DNA of 64,000 bases from Echinococcus granulosus (lineage: Eukaryota > Platyhelminthes > Cestoda > Cyclophyllidea > Taeniidae): assembly GCF_000524195.1 (NCBI RefSeq), contig NW_020170385.1, positions 1,257,898 to 1,321,897 of the forward strand. Reading direction: 5' to 3'. Below are positions 11,384 through 23,829 of this stretch, piece after piece. The number at the start of each line of letters is the position of its first letter. The stretch's first letter is position 1. The position numbers were made by a program, and so were the translations under genes. The notes beneath the pieces are model-generated. The model did not search any database and was not told the DNA's origin. It saw nothing but the letters and a program-made list of their open reading frames with translations.

Positions 11384-14359
11384 CTAGAAACAAGTAGCCA
11401 TGGCCCGTAACCTGTCGATTATTTGTGAGAAATCATCGAATGGATCGGCGGAACCGTTGGCTTCACTACCGGTACTGTTTGACATCTCAAACTCTAATAA
11501 GGTATTGTGAATGGCTTCAAAAGATAGTGGCTTTCCAGCAAGTGCCTCATTGAGCTTATCTAGCCAATGGTTGACTGCAGATTGGCCGATTATTGCCGAG
11601 GATATCCGCTGAAGCAAAGTCGATGCGACCAAGATTTTAACTTGCTTTAACCTCTTGATACGGCCTTTCTCGCAATCCAGACAGAGTAATGTTCCAGAAT
11701 CCGTCTCCATAGGAATGGAAAATTTCGGTGAGGAACCGTAAATCCAATCCCATGACTGAAAGGTGGTTAGGTTCGCCTCAAAGTCTTTCGCATTAACCCA
11801 CTCACACTCTTCACCAGCGTTTACAGTGATCAATTCTGCTTTTTCATCCTAAAATAGGAAAGCATACAGCAGCATGGAGCCAATAAGCACTACCAGAGGG
11901 AGGAAAATAGTTTAAATGTATTCAAAAAGAATCCTCTGGGGAGTGAAACAACAACCAAGGTCGTGGTTAAGGTGAACTTCATGGAAATGCTGCTGCATTG
12001 GGGCATAGAAAAATTGTTAATAAAGCGATGTGAATAAAAATAGTCGACACATTCACACCATAGTGCATTTTCCACTTATGATGCTACACTTTGTGAAACA
12101 AAAAGAAGCACTGAAAGAGCTTTGCTTCAAACAAGTATAAGTAAAACACCATACCACAGCGTCGGTTGTCAACCATTCCACACATGCCCCGAAGAGTGTG
12201 GACTTCAGTTCGGTTTCGGTGACGCCAAGATTCTTTACAGGGCTGCAAATACTGCGCGAGGCTCTAGTCTCTATCTCCGGCTATTGATATGAACAGTGTA
12301 TTCATATAATACTCGAAATAGTGAGCATAATAGTAGAGAGTGAGCAGTAGATGAATTTTCATAATGAGCATCTATTGTTTAAAATATAGAAGATCGTTCC
12401 GGCCTATTGAAGACCACTAGTGGAAATAAACAATATGGACTCGCCTTAACAACGAGAAAATAGGCAAAGAATTTTGGTAGTAATTGTTAACTTTGATGTT
12501 ATTATAGGCAACGAAGTTGGGAAGGGACAAGTTAGATGATTAAAAAAACGGATGAGAATGTGAAAACGTACCACAGCTGGCTCCAAGACAGCGGACATGG
12601 CGCTAACGTCTGTGTCAAACATGAGGGTGCAGTGATGCAGTCCTGCGGTGGACGAGTATCTGGATGCCGATCCAGAAAACTTGAATGCCCCATCAGGCAC
12701 CTAAATTAGACAAAAGAGCAAGTTAAACACCGAAACCGCGATAATAATTTCCTCAGATAGTATAGAGAAGTTACTTTAGTGATGTGAAAAGGTCAAAGCA
12801 ACGTCCTCGCATGCAGGATAAACCAATAATGGAATGCCCCAATAGAAAATGGTTGTGCTGAGTCAAGGCACTTAATCACACTTCACGTCACCTAGAACAC
12901 CGCTGAACACATCAAATAAACCAATTTACCGGGACGATGGAATAAAAATAAGACACTGCTTATTTACTGTAAACGAAAAACATGGCCACGCTCGCGTCGA
13001 GTTTGCCTTTCAGCTCTGTTTTTCCAACAATTGAAGTATTTACTAACAGGGTTCAGGATAAATACATGAATGGAATTCGCCTCACCTGGTAAGGTTTATA
13101 CCTAACATGGATATAGGTTACGTTATTTTTATCACCATCATGCTTCCATCAGCCCACCTCAGACCACCCAAGACGAATGATCACAAGGCGCGTGCTACGT
13201 GAACATGGGTGCGTTAGTTACAACGGAATTTGGAATAGCAATGGTGGAGATGCTCAACAAATGCTAAACCTTATCGATGACTGAACCTTGTGAATTTATC
13301 ATAATGCCTCTAATTCACACGTGAGTTTAGTGTCCAGAAAAGAGGTGTCAAGCCCGAATGTGACATTAATGAGGCAAATAACTGATGACCGATCACTGCC
13401 TTTATCTGAAAAGGGCTCGTGAAAATGCTATGAGAAACTGTTATAAGTCGATCCTGAACTAAAAGCAACAACTAAGCCCTCGACCAAGACATTTGCAGAT
13501 GTTGCCTACACTGTGACAAAAAACTTTGTGTGAGATTGCCAAATGGATGGCATAAAGCTCAAGTGAACCAAGTTATTGTGCAGTCATTAAAGCCAGAAGG
13601 GGTCTTCATCACCCTGATCTCTTGATGCTCCAATTTAGACATATTAACGTCTTTATTAAAAATTAGCGAGATAGCTGATGTTCATATTTAGCCAGTTATT
13701 TTGCTGAATTTTATCGAGTCAACACAAAATTATGAATAGCTACTAGATTTCTAAACAGGTTCAGTCTATTCCATTGTTTGGACTCAAATGTGACTAGTTA
13801 CGAGAAGCGCGATATGCTCGAGAATCGAACGAACCGTTTTAGTGTTCGCGTCTACTGACAAACCAGGAGGTAGAAGCCAGAGATCATGACGTGGACCAAC
13901 AAACACGTTTAACTTCGTCCACCTAGACATCAGAGTCTGCTGTAGAAATTCCATACATTTGCGCCGGTCGAAATTTTTCCGAGACTCTAGAAAACTGATG
14001 TTGAGGTTGCCGTGATCATGGAAGACAGCACCGCCTCCAGACATGCGCCTGGCCAGAAGCCACCCACGGCCCTCCACCTCGCGGGGGTTGGCATCGAGCC
14101 AGGCGATCTGGTTGCGTCCAATCACCACGCAGGGATCGGAGCGCCAAATCACTACATCAGCAGGTCGAATCTGCGAAGACGGCTCCGTGGCGTAGCGTGT
14201 ATTATTGTTAAAAAGAGCGGTCTCAAAGGCAAGGTTGCGGTAAATGTTGCCTGATGAGAGCCAATAAACACGGTTGAGAGTCGGCTGAGAGGTGAAATTA
14301 CGGAAAATCCTAGCTTCGAAGAGGTGTGAAATCCGGCAGAGCCTTGACACAGAAAACAT
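11384..14359 (-). CDS. LIPT1: Lipoyltransferase 1, mitochondrial
   Basis: Transfers lipoyl groups onto E2 subunits of mitochondrial 2-oxoacid dehydrogenases. Four exons on the - strand: 14359-13856, 12700-12572, 12280-12155, 11848-11384. Joined they give 407 residues (human 373) and all three introns are phase 0. The N-terminus is basic and hydroxylated, like a mitochondrial presequence. The LplA/LipB catalytic fold shows DVVIWRSDPCVVIGRNQ (about 68-84), RRMSGGGAVFHD (104-115) and the lipoate-lysine block FKFSGSASR with Lys175, followed by LHHCTLM. The last exon has WDWIYGSSPKFSI, the usual LIPT1 C-terminal accessory-domain hallmark. The donor of exon 1 (GTAGAC at 13855) is weaker than its neighbours and leaves a few extra residues before PDGAFKF, so that join is the least certain. 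An acceptor-like TTTAG abuts the ATG directly. Confidence 0.93.
12701..13855 (-). other. LIPT1 intron 1, 1.2 kb
   Basis: Separates the presequence/RRMSGGG exon from the lipoate-lysine exon. Acceptor TCTAATTTAG is clear. No repeat or further open frame of note. Confidence 0.75.
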
Positions 14360-15424
14360 CTAAAGACATGCGCAAAACTGCTAATGTGCATTAACAAGAT
14401 TTGATAGGGCACTACAATGATTCATCTCGGTAAATGGGAAAAGCTTACAAGCTGGCTCAAAAAATACACAGAAACGTCTCGATCCAGCTGTGAGGGCTCG
14501 ATACGTACGAACCTCAGCTGACATCATATATTGCAAAAGGGTAACGAACATGCCATTTGCAGGGATGATTTTGCAGCCCTGCACTATTATTGCTATGCTG
14601 AAAACACCCATAGTGCCAGTCATTCCAACGTATTAATTATGAAACCCAACCAATTTACAATGCGTATAGCATAACTAACATTAATCATTAGCTTGACGGA
14701 AGTAAAAATCAACCGACAGACGTGAAAAGGCGACCGTAAAAGAGCTTCAAGCTTCGCAGCCGCGACTCCTCAGCAAAGTTCTGCTTCAAGGTCAAAAAGC
14801 GTACCCAGTCAGTATACTAATCACCCTAAGAACCAATCGAAGAACGAGACTCAAAAAACACACCTGATATTAATGAGTTTAGCACATTGGACAGTAGCCG
14901 ACACTCGACTCAATAATAATTCCATCAAGTGATATGAGACCGGCACTTTGCGGAGCTAAACCATGTCGATTAGAGATCTACGTAACCGTCTACACTACAC
15001 TACACCAACAGAGGCAAAACTCACGGAAATACTATAAACCTAGACAGGTGACATAAGATCGAAGCCTTAGAAAACCAAAACACCATATACGCAATTCAGC
15101 ACAAACAACTTCCGAAAATAACTACTAAAACGTAGATTAGAACAAAGAATTTGAACAAGATGGCTCTATTTAGCGAAGACTGCACGAAGATGATCCCAAA
15201 AGAGCAATGCGCTTCGAGGTCCCAATCACAAAGAAGGGGCTTACGTCCTTTTTTGTGCTTCTTGAAAATAAATGAGCAGTTACAGAATTTGGATTCGAGA
15301 AAGAACAAAAAGGAACAGAATATTAAGGTGGTTATCTCCCTTTCATAGGCAAAAGAAAATGAGGCGCGGCAGATTAGGGGTATTTACAGGGGATTAAGAA
15401 ACCGTCAAGGAGGCAAGCAATGTT
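14360..15424. other. LIPT1 - UBE2A spacer
   Basis: About 1.1 kb between two genes on the same strand. It should hold the UBE2A 3' end and the LIPT1 promoter or leader acceptor. No canonical AATAAA for UBE2A was found. Short open frames on both strands are unconvincing. Confidence 0.6.
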
Positions 15425-15886
15425 CTAGGTGTCCGTATCATCCCAGCTATCCTCCACACATGCACGCACACGCTTTTCGTATTCCCGCCGATTTTCAACG
15501 TATAACTGAGCGGCAACACTGTTGGCTGGGGAATTAGGATTAGGTTCATCAAGCAGAGATTGAATCGACGTCAGGATGGCAAGAACGTCATATGTAGGAC
15601 TCCAGGCGTTGGAGAGAATATCCAAGCAAATGCTTCCATCTGCATATACATTGGGATGGAACATTTTCGAAAGGAAGACAACACGGGGCGCCTTGTTAGG
15701 ATATTCTTCAGTGAATTCAAGCTTTAGTTTGAAAGTCCCGTCTTCGAAAGCAGTTTCTTCTGGTCCGAAGATAACCGCATTCCAGACCATTACGTTATCA
15801 GTTGGTGATCCACAAATTCCTGGTGGTGGGTCATTCTGTAGGCGTTTCAGATCCCGCAACAGTCGCCGTTGCGCAGGCGTCGACAT
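15425..15886 (-). CDS. UBE2A: RAD6/UBE2A-type ubiquitin-conjugating enzyme E2
   Basis: E2 enzyme that carries ubiquitin on a cysteine thioester; RAD6 family members act with RAD18 and RNF20/40 in post-replication repair and H2B ubiquitylation. The start at 15886 was chosen because [12 protein letters not shown] matches the family start, giving 153 residues (human UBE2A 152). The same frame is open upstream to a Met at 15943, which would add a 19-residue Pro-rich extension without family support. The UBC fold is complete: HPN at 77-79, catalytic Cys87 within [10 protein letters not shown], then WSPTYDV and [14 protein letters not shown]. The reading frame has no intron. Residues after the catalytic loop read SNAW where UBE2A has QNRW. 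A pyrimidine-rich AG lies 11 bases upstream of the ATG. Confidence 0.95.
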   Translation of the reverse strand: MSTPAQRRLLRDLKRLQNDPPPGICGSPTDNVMVWNAVIFGPEETAFEDGTFKLKLEFTEEYPNKAPRVVFLSKMFHPNVYADGSICLDILSNAWSPTYDVLAILTSIQSLLDEPNPNSPANSVAAQLYVENRREYEKRVRACVEDSWDDTDT

Positions 15887-15943
15887 TCGAAGCGGATCTT
15901 GGGAGGAAATAATTTGGTTAGGTGGAGGCCATATAGGCAACAT

Positions 15944-16842
15944 TCCTTAGTTACTGCGCAATACTCTAGTACACCGTAGCATTCCACATTGCGTAGGGAA
16001 ATCCAAAAAGCTGAACATAACTCTTAAAGTAAGTAGAAAAGCTGTATGTTTCAGAGATACTGAGGTATGTGACTACAGCTTTCCGGTTGAACTTTTGCGC
16101 ATTGTTACGAACGTTCCCGTCAAATTTAGGAAGTAAGCGCATTTAAATAAATAGACCAAATAAATAAATAAACAGACCAAAATTCTGAACACGCAAACAT
16201 CATGCAAAGAAAATGACTGCTCAAAAAAGAAACGCTCCAAAGATATCACAAACAACCATCACTGTTGCACCGGGTCAAAAAATATGGGTAATGTTACACA
16301 ATCCGTCACGCAGTATGCAGCAAATACTAATCGAAAGTAAAAAAATAGACGCTTGTGAAAAAAGGTTCATTTAACGAAATAGGACAAGTCAAAAGGCCAA
16401 CGTATGAAAACCTTACCAAAAAAACTCCACAACAATTCAAAAGTCCCAAAGCAAAGACGAAAGAAAAGCGCGCCTACCTGACTCCAACCAGTTAAACAAC
16501 AGCAAAATCAATAATAACAACATTTAATGTTTCTACAGACTTACATAGAAATTTGTTAAAATTATTAAGTGGTTAGGACATCCAAAAATGGTAAATTTTT
16601 GGATTAGTGAGCAAAGAGTACTATGGAAATATAAAATGCATGACAGTCTTGATTCGAAAAGCTTATATTCGTTTGCATTTTTTCAAGAAATTTTGTAAAC
16701 TCTTAAAGGGGTTTTCAAAGTACATATATTCGTTTGTGTTACCTGTTTGGGTAAATTTTGATGAGGGACTTATGTACAGAATAGTTACGGTATTTCCTTT
16801 CCATTATGGATTTTATAAGCCCTCATGCGGAGTACCGAGACT
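15944..16842. other. Spacer upstream of UBE2A
   Basis: AT-rich, with many A-runs. No coding or RNA gene seen. It ends at the degenerate LTR-type element described next. Confidence 0.6.
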
Positions 16843-17655
16843 TCCCTGAAGACAAAAGAAGACCAATACTCAGAAAACATATATTTGATATATTTGGTGC
16901 TCTAAAGAAACACCCACGGGACGGCCGTACTAGTCATCATATTTCCATGCAGCTGAGGAGATACTTGATCTCAACGGCACTTGGCAATTTAACAAGATCT
17001 GGAGTTTCGTCCGATTTGAAAGCTGATTTCAGGAACGGGGAATTGTGCTGGCCATCGTGCGTGTCCATTGATAGATGTAGGGAACACCGGTCTAGCAACA
17101 AATTTGTGTAAGGAAGGACGGGATTTAACTCAGGTCCGCAGGGAGGGGTTTCACATCTGTTCCTCCTTGCTACGTTGTTCCCATTTCGGAGCTGCCTAGC
17201 CATAACTACCTGGGGTATGTTCAGCTAGTAGGGAAATGGCGAAGGCATAGCGAATTCACTTTATCAATAGCTTTATGCAGGTAGGGTAGGAAAAGTCTGT
17301 AATGAAACTTCAGGATGTTTCACAGCCAATGTTGCTTCTGTTGTTAACAGAATGTGGGACTGGGGTAGATGCCGAAAGTAGACGTCAATTTCAGCCCTTA
17401 TGTTCGGGGTCATCATCATTTGCCATGCGCGGCATATGTACATCTTCCGCCCCACTGTTTATCAAGCAGCAGCGAAGATCAGAATAGACGTCCTTTAGGA
17501 TCAGATTCGCTTTCCGCTGTCATCAATGTAGCATCCTGCGACTTCTCTGAGGACGATGGAAGGCATAATATTGCGGCAGAATATGTATATTCGGCGTACG
17601 GAATGTGCTAGGGCCACTGGCATGGCCTGAAGGCCAGTCCACCCTGTGTGGTACA
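16843..17655 (-). mobile_element. Degenerate TRIM-like LTR element, copy C
   Basis: On the - strand it parallels the element at 43551-44587 in order and content. It starts with an LTR-like block (17655-17527, about 129 bases, ends TGTAC...TACA). An internal part follows, sharing CTCAGCTGCATGGAAAT (16941-16957 here, 44254-44270 there) and a GGAGGAAC block. It ends with GGAAGTCTCGG near 16845, the 3' terminus of the other copy's LTR. Most of its 3' LTR is missing. It encodes no protein I recognise; open frames in it are interrupted. Non-autonomous status is inferred from its size. Confidence 0.6.
17527..17655 (-). repeat. LTR-like block of copy C
   Basis: About 129 bases on the - strand starting TGTACC and ending CTACA. 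It aligns along its length with 43551-43674: CATGCCAGT, then CCGTACGCCGA, then TATTCTGCC, then CCTTC.TCGTC are shared with scattered substitutions. Confidence 0.65.
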
Positions 17656-18070
17656 ACGGCCAAGCCAAAAGTGGCTTCTCACTGAAACGGAGCATTATAC
17701 AAGCAACGCATTACGCTTATGTAAAATAAGTTATTTTAATTGTGGAAAACAATATTAACTTAAGTAGCAGTTGCATTTAGTTAATGATGATTGCTACATG
17801 ATTGTAAACTCATCTTGTCATTGTTTGGGTGGTCTATTATTAAGCTTCTGGACCTTTTTGGTTTAATTTGTTAGTTTATTTGTATTATTTGTCAAATTTA
17901 TTCGGAGTATAAATAATTTTAATGGAACAACTTTAGTATGAAAAGTAGAGCCACGATCAACTGGATACTCAGGTAGGTTACTTTGGGCTTTCGGACCGTT
18001 GTTTCCTAGTTAATCTCATTCATTTTTATAATCCACAGGAAGCCCAGAACTTAGATAATAATCATGAGAC

Positions 18071-18209
18071 TTAATGCGTCTCATCTCCTGTGCCTTACAT
18101 GAAGTCGTAGGAGGTCACAGTAGTATGACTGGAAATACACTAAGAATGCATAGAAAGGTTTATGGGCTACCGTCATGGTCCGGAGGCCATACCACTGGGA
18201 GGAGGTACA
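18071..18209 (-). repeat. LTR-like block, copy D
   Basis: On the - strand it starts TGTACC at 18209, followed by TATGGCCTCCGGACCATGACGG, which matches the CATGCCAGTAGCC core of the other terminal repeats. It aligns more weakly to about 18071. It may be a solo LTR, or the head of a longer element interrupted by the AT-rich 415 bases before copy C. Confidence 0.5.
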
Positions 18210-21200
18210 AACCACGGGGACATAGGTGGCAGCGTAATCAAGGGCAGAGTGAAACAAACGATCAAAGCATTCCAATAAATAGGTGACCACATGATCTGTA
18301 ATTATTTGGATCAATCTATGGATATGTTAATATGACGCTAAAGGGAAAAAAGGATATAGTCCTTATGTTTTCTGATATAATGCTTGATCTCTGGTGATCC
18401 CATTTTCTCCATTTAAGGGGATTTGGCATGATAGGTCATTGCTGATATTGCACATATTATATATGGTGTTTAACTATGCACCAAACTGTGCGGGCTAATC
18501 ATTCGGCTAGTCATTATCTGCAATCTCTACTTCTGGCTTTGCGGCGTGATTGAATGGCTGCATATGTAGGGCATTGAATGTGTAGTGAAATTTCCCGTGT
18601 ATTAGTTTTTCATATCTAATACTTAACGGCTGGGAAAAAAGAAATCCAAGGAATTATAAGAACAAATACGAGAACATCCCATTTTGAACCAGGAAATTGT
18701 CTGAGCAAACGACGTACATTAATTTCAGAAAATCAGATAAGATGGCAAGTATAATCTCGCAGAAAAATATGTGCAAAGAGGTAATTATCCTGACGTTTTA
18801 TACCTCCTTAGCTTATCAGTAAGTTACATCTCGAAGAGGCTTATGACTTTGAAATTGCATCAGTTTAGCTGGTCTCCTCATACAGATTACTGACTTCAGG
18901 GTATAGTATTTGGTGGGGGTTTGCGGTTTTTAGTGAGCGGTCATGGTTATTTACTCGGATTTACATGTTAGCGCGCTCTTAAACATAGTAAAATTCTACC
19001 CTACTAGTTTCACTTGGTGTATTTTCACAAGAAGTGGAGTGGACTTTTACAAACTTAGCACTTAAGTAAGAGTTCTGTGTACGTTTTTTAAGCAATGGAA
19101 GTTTGAACCTTGAAAAATATGCGACGCATGCGTGCACCAACAAATATGCTTACTGGCCTTTGTTGTGACGTTTATTCCACCTAATCCGTTTTACCATTGC
19201 AAGTTGAATTATTTAGCATAGCAGCAGGAATTGGCTCGCGATTTTAGACATTGAGCTAAACAAACTCTATAATTAATTTTGGATAATGTTTTTGCCTGCT
19301 ACAGAAAATTCGACCTTCCATTTAGCACAAAAAATGCCCCGCTTTTTAGCTCGTTCAAAAGAAATGATTTACTCATGTATGAAGATTTAACTTGAATTTA
19401 ATGGACGAATAACTACTTCATAATTTAAACTAAAGCAACAAAATTTTCATCCTAAGAGGTGTTCAAGTCTAAAATGGTGAGGCGTTAGCGAAAATTTTCG
19501 GCTTATTAAAGGCAGTCCGTTTTCTGTTGTCCTTCAATAGTAGGTACCCACACAAGTTCGCTTGCAAAATTAGTGATACGCTGTGTTAACATGTATTAAA
19601 GGACTGCCGATATGATGTATTGTAATGCATCAGCGATCAATCTTGAATGCTGTGGGGCTTATCAAGCTCGACAGCAGGCAGAAAAATCAATTGTGTGGGT
19701 GGGGCAACACAACCACGCATCCAAGTTGGACGTGTCATCGGTCCCGACACAGTTGGAAGCTTGAGACAGTGGATGACTCATGCATGGGCAGACGGTTTAA
19801 GTACAGTCACGATCTAGACACCGACTAACCACAAATTAATCATCCAGATCTCCAAATTGACTATTTACTAAACCCATCGCATCGTCAACCTCGCTTGACC
19901 CATGCGCTCCGGTCGAACTGCTTCTCTGCTAAGAATTGTCTCCAAGGCCGATATTTTTTTTAACATTCAAGTTGTGGTGTATCGAGCAGGTAGATCTAAA
20001 CCATGATTGTTTGGCCTTCACCAAGAGATTCGCAGTCTACTCCACCCAGGGGGCATTGTCTTCTGAGAATGACACGGGGCCTTGTAATTGTGGGATGGAC
20101 GACGAGTGGATCGTTGGGACATGGCCAATGAAATGTTGGTTTGCCCAATGCTGGATTGGGAAGGACATTTTAGACAACTATTCGGTCAGCAGGCATTCCT
20201 GTCCTGACGAAGCAATCTTGTGGGGTGAAAGAAGCGGTGAAGGGATTTAGAGTCTTTGAAGCTCATTGTTTTCTGTTAATGCCTGAAAGTGGAATCCACT
20301 TGCCTATCCTCCACGATCCCCCCAGTTGAATGTTAATGTAAATGAGTTGTTTCATCACTTACGGCAATCGTTACTGAGAATTATTGTTAGGTGCGCTAAT
20401 GGTTAGTTACTGTCAACCACCTGTGACGTGTAAATCTTCATAAACGTGATGCATGGTTGGATCACACTTCTCAAACCAACTCTGGATTTCATCTCCTACT
20501 ATCGCACTCTCCACGAATCGCAGACAACATCTTTAGCTTGCTGCATTGGCCCTCTATGACGTGTAGGGGATTGTAAAGTGCATGCGGTGACTTTTATTCA
20601 TATCTTGTAAAGCATGGGCATGAATGAATTAGTTACGAATCCGTCTGACAATATTCCTTCTTGCTCTGTGTAATATTTTCCCGTTCTTTCGACCCTTACG
20701 ATGAAATAGTGGTTAAAGCTAGCGTGATTCGTATTTGCCTTTTTTACGAAACTAGTTTAGCTCTAATTCAAAGCTGATGCAGAAGTTTCTTGTAAAATGC
20801 CACGAACTTTTTTAAAATGCTAGACCAAATTAGTATTCATTGTACCTCGTACACAAAATCATTATTATGATATGACTATTTCTTTGGCGTTTTTGCTTCG
20901 TTGTAGATATTTGTTTTGTAAAATCATAGGAGCTTTACTTGTTGTGGTGTTTTTGAAGAGGGTTCATAAAATTCAAATGTTAGGTTGGCTAACCTAAGCG
21001 GCGCGGTGTTGTAAGATGTTGCAAGGAAGATTGTCATTTGACAAAAAATATTGTGTAGCTGCTTAAGCCAAACCGAAACTCTTTGGATTACCATTGTACG
21101 GTATGCACCAAAAGACGGAACGCTTTAGATGACTGAAACCAATAAATCGAATGACTATCATATCTTGTGACTAGAAGTTAACATGTGTTGACTTAAACGG

Positions 21201-23823
21201 TTTCCTATCGAAACATGAGCACATAGTAAGTGAGTATTTTTGCTGCAAATTTCTACACAAATCAGTTGTTATAAGACTAATAAAAACACTCATTTACATA
21301 ATCAGGTATTTGTATGTCACTATTGTTAATTCAAGCTATGCTTTAATTGTATTTATCTAGGAAGATGAGGACTATAAATATTTTTAATTAATTGATTTTT
21401 ATCTAATACAACAAGTGTTGTATACGCTGCAATTTATTTCGTAAACGAAGTCCAATGATAGCCTGGTTTACTTAGTGGTTATAAAGGGACTCACTGGTGA
21501 ACAGTTGTTTACCTGAATGATTACCTTCTAGACGCAGTCCCGACAATGGAATGCAGATATTTCCAAAAACCAAACCTTCTCTCAAGACGCAACGGAAGCT
21601 CCAGTTCACAAAGTGACTTTTGGTGAATGCAAGGCAGGCTGTCTTGATGATTCCGACAAGAGAGAGAGAGAAACCAAGAGTGGAGGGCTTAAAACCCATT
21701 TTTGGGGAAATAACCAGATGGAGACACACTAGGCTGGCTTCGAGAAAGTCTTCTTTCGAGTGATGTGCCTATAACAAAATGACTTAGGCGACTATAATGG
21801 TACGAACTATTAACTTTCTGACATCTGTAAACAAACTTCATCACTGTACGAAATGTCGGTGTTAGTTTTTCTTGGAAGTGTTTTACTGCTTGTAAATAGC
21901 AATATTGCATAAAAACTGAGGCACTGCTATTAGAATTACTTCAGCGAAATCATATCCGTACAGTAAGTTTTATTGAATTAACTTCGCTGGGTCCAAGGCA
22001 AAAGTGATTTATTGATACCAACAGTTCCGAATTTTAGTCCGTCAGGTAATCTTTTGTCACGGTACTTGTCTTAAGCGTAAGAAAGGGTTACAGGCATGCA
22101 TCTCGAAAATTGACTATTAAAATTCTAAGTTGTCAATTTTTTTTCAATCCCCTATTTGCAATTTTGATGATTATTATCTAATAAATTCTATCAAAACTAA
22201 CAAATTGGAATGTTTCAGCTAAGTGTGTTGAGTCTTGAAAATAGTGTAGCTCGATAACTCTTAGTAAGAGGCGAATCAAGCCGTTGCTAATTTGCCTTCA
22301 CAGCAGTCCTGTTGCCAACAGTTGACAATTAATGTGCTCTTATTAAAGTTCTACCAAATCCTTATTAATGTGACCTTCAAAATAAGATAAAAGTCGCTTG
22401 CTTTCATATAGCATGAGTTTATGTTCTCCCACAACAGAATTACCCTTATCAATGAGTCCGATCACATGTTGACGCTCTCACTCAAGGAAGGACACTGGTG
22501 TGCACAGCCATTCGTCCATTAGCCCAAAACGGACACCAGTCAAATAACGCCCTTCTTCCATTCTGGTGGTGCTATCAAGGCGCCATCGCAATGTAAATGT
22601 AGTAAGCCAGGGCGCCAAGTCAATTAACCGTCGTGGACAATCAGCAAACGAAGTAATCGTTAATTAGAAAATAGTCCTAACTCATCAAGACCAATGGGAA
22701 ACAGGCAACAAAAGCTGCGGTGCAAAGAATTTAACAGCGTTATATAAAATTTGTGCATAACTTAACACTACTTCAAAGGCCCATACTGTTAGGTGTAATA
22801 TAAGTCAACCTGAAGAGCCCTTTTTCGTGAAGCAAATGAACACAATTATGAAAGCACCTACTCTACATCATTCCGTTCCACACAAATAATTTATTTGCCT
22901 GTTTGAAAAAGATACTTAGCGACAAATGGCTGCCATCGCTACTTTTAATCCCTTTCGCGTATGCTTAATTTTTCAAAAAAATGCGATTTGGCACCAGAGT
23001 TCTGGCATGTGCGTGGTTCAGTCGAGGCCACTGTAAAGTATTTAAATAGCATCATTATCCAGGTTCATTGGTATTTTATTGTTGAACTGAATATGTTATA
23101 TCTATCGCTTACATATTTATAATAAATTGAATATGCTGCATTGGTGAAACATTTGACGGATCCGCAATTTTCGACATTGCTTTGTTTGAACTTTCATTGC
23201 TGTTTGCAAGAGGTAGCCATATAAGTAAGCTATTTTCTCAAAGGTACATCTAAATTTGGCAATATGTTCCAGTTTTCACTCTGTCTCTTAAAGCATTATC
23301 CGCTGAAAAACTAAAACTTATCGCAAAATATGTTGAATATATGATAAGGTGAAACTACTACATTTTGCACTAAAGTATTTGATTGACCATGATTAATTCT
23401 GACTTGTAGCGCTGTACTTTATGCACTAAAATTAATTTTGCAGGCCGGACACTCCACAGTTGTGTTTGCAAATTACAACCCATAGTTGTTACCTATTTTT
23501 GAGTTGTTTTGTCCCCTTTAGTGCTTTTAATTTGCTTCGCTTCTTTTTCAATGATAAACAGTGGCTCCTCTCGGTTTCACAACCATGCTAGGCTGTCCAG
23601 ACCATTAATGCAGTTGTAGCGATTTCTTGAGAAACGCAACGACTTTTAACAGGTGGGAAATATTACTTCCAGATTAGGTGCTCTAACTTTAATTAACAAT
23701 TCAAAATTGTAAAATTCATGCAGGCGGCATCCTTTTGTAATTTTATGAGTTATTTACAAAACATTATCGATCAGTTACAATCAGTAGCAATCACATCTAC
23801 ATCTGCTTATGCTTAGGATATCA
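18210..23823. other. Gene-free spacer, 5.6 kb
   Basis: No gene I can support. GC-richer patches at about 19600-20260 and 21480-21730 contain open frames (104 codons at 19936-20250 on +; 85 codons at 21729-21472 on -). Their translations match nothing I know, and they may be old repeat debris. The remainder is AT-rich. Confidence 0.5.
21660..21671. repeat. (AG)n short tract
   Basis: Six AG units, TC on the other strand, inside a GC-richer patch of unknown origin. Confidence 0.8.
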
Positions 23824-23829
23824 TTTATT
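23824..23829 (-). terminator. Protocadherin polyadenylation signal candidate
   Basis: AATAAA on the - strand about 385 bases beyond the stop at 24214. An open frame at 24105-23899 would then fall in the 3' UTR. Confidence 0.4.

Noticed and set aside
15887..15943. N-terminal extension of UBE2A from the upstream Met
   Set aside because: No family member has it; MSTPA at 15886 matches the conserved start and an acceptor-like AG lies between the two.
19936..20250. 104-codon frame as a gene
   Set aside because: No conserved motif, no flanking splice signals of quality, and it sits in a patch that looks like repeat debris.
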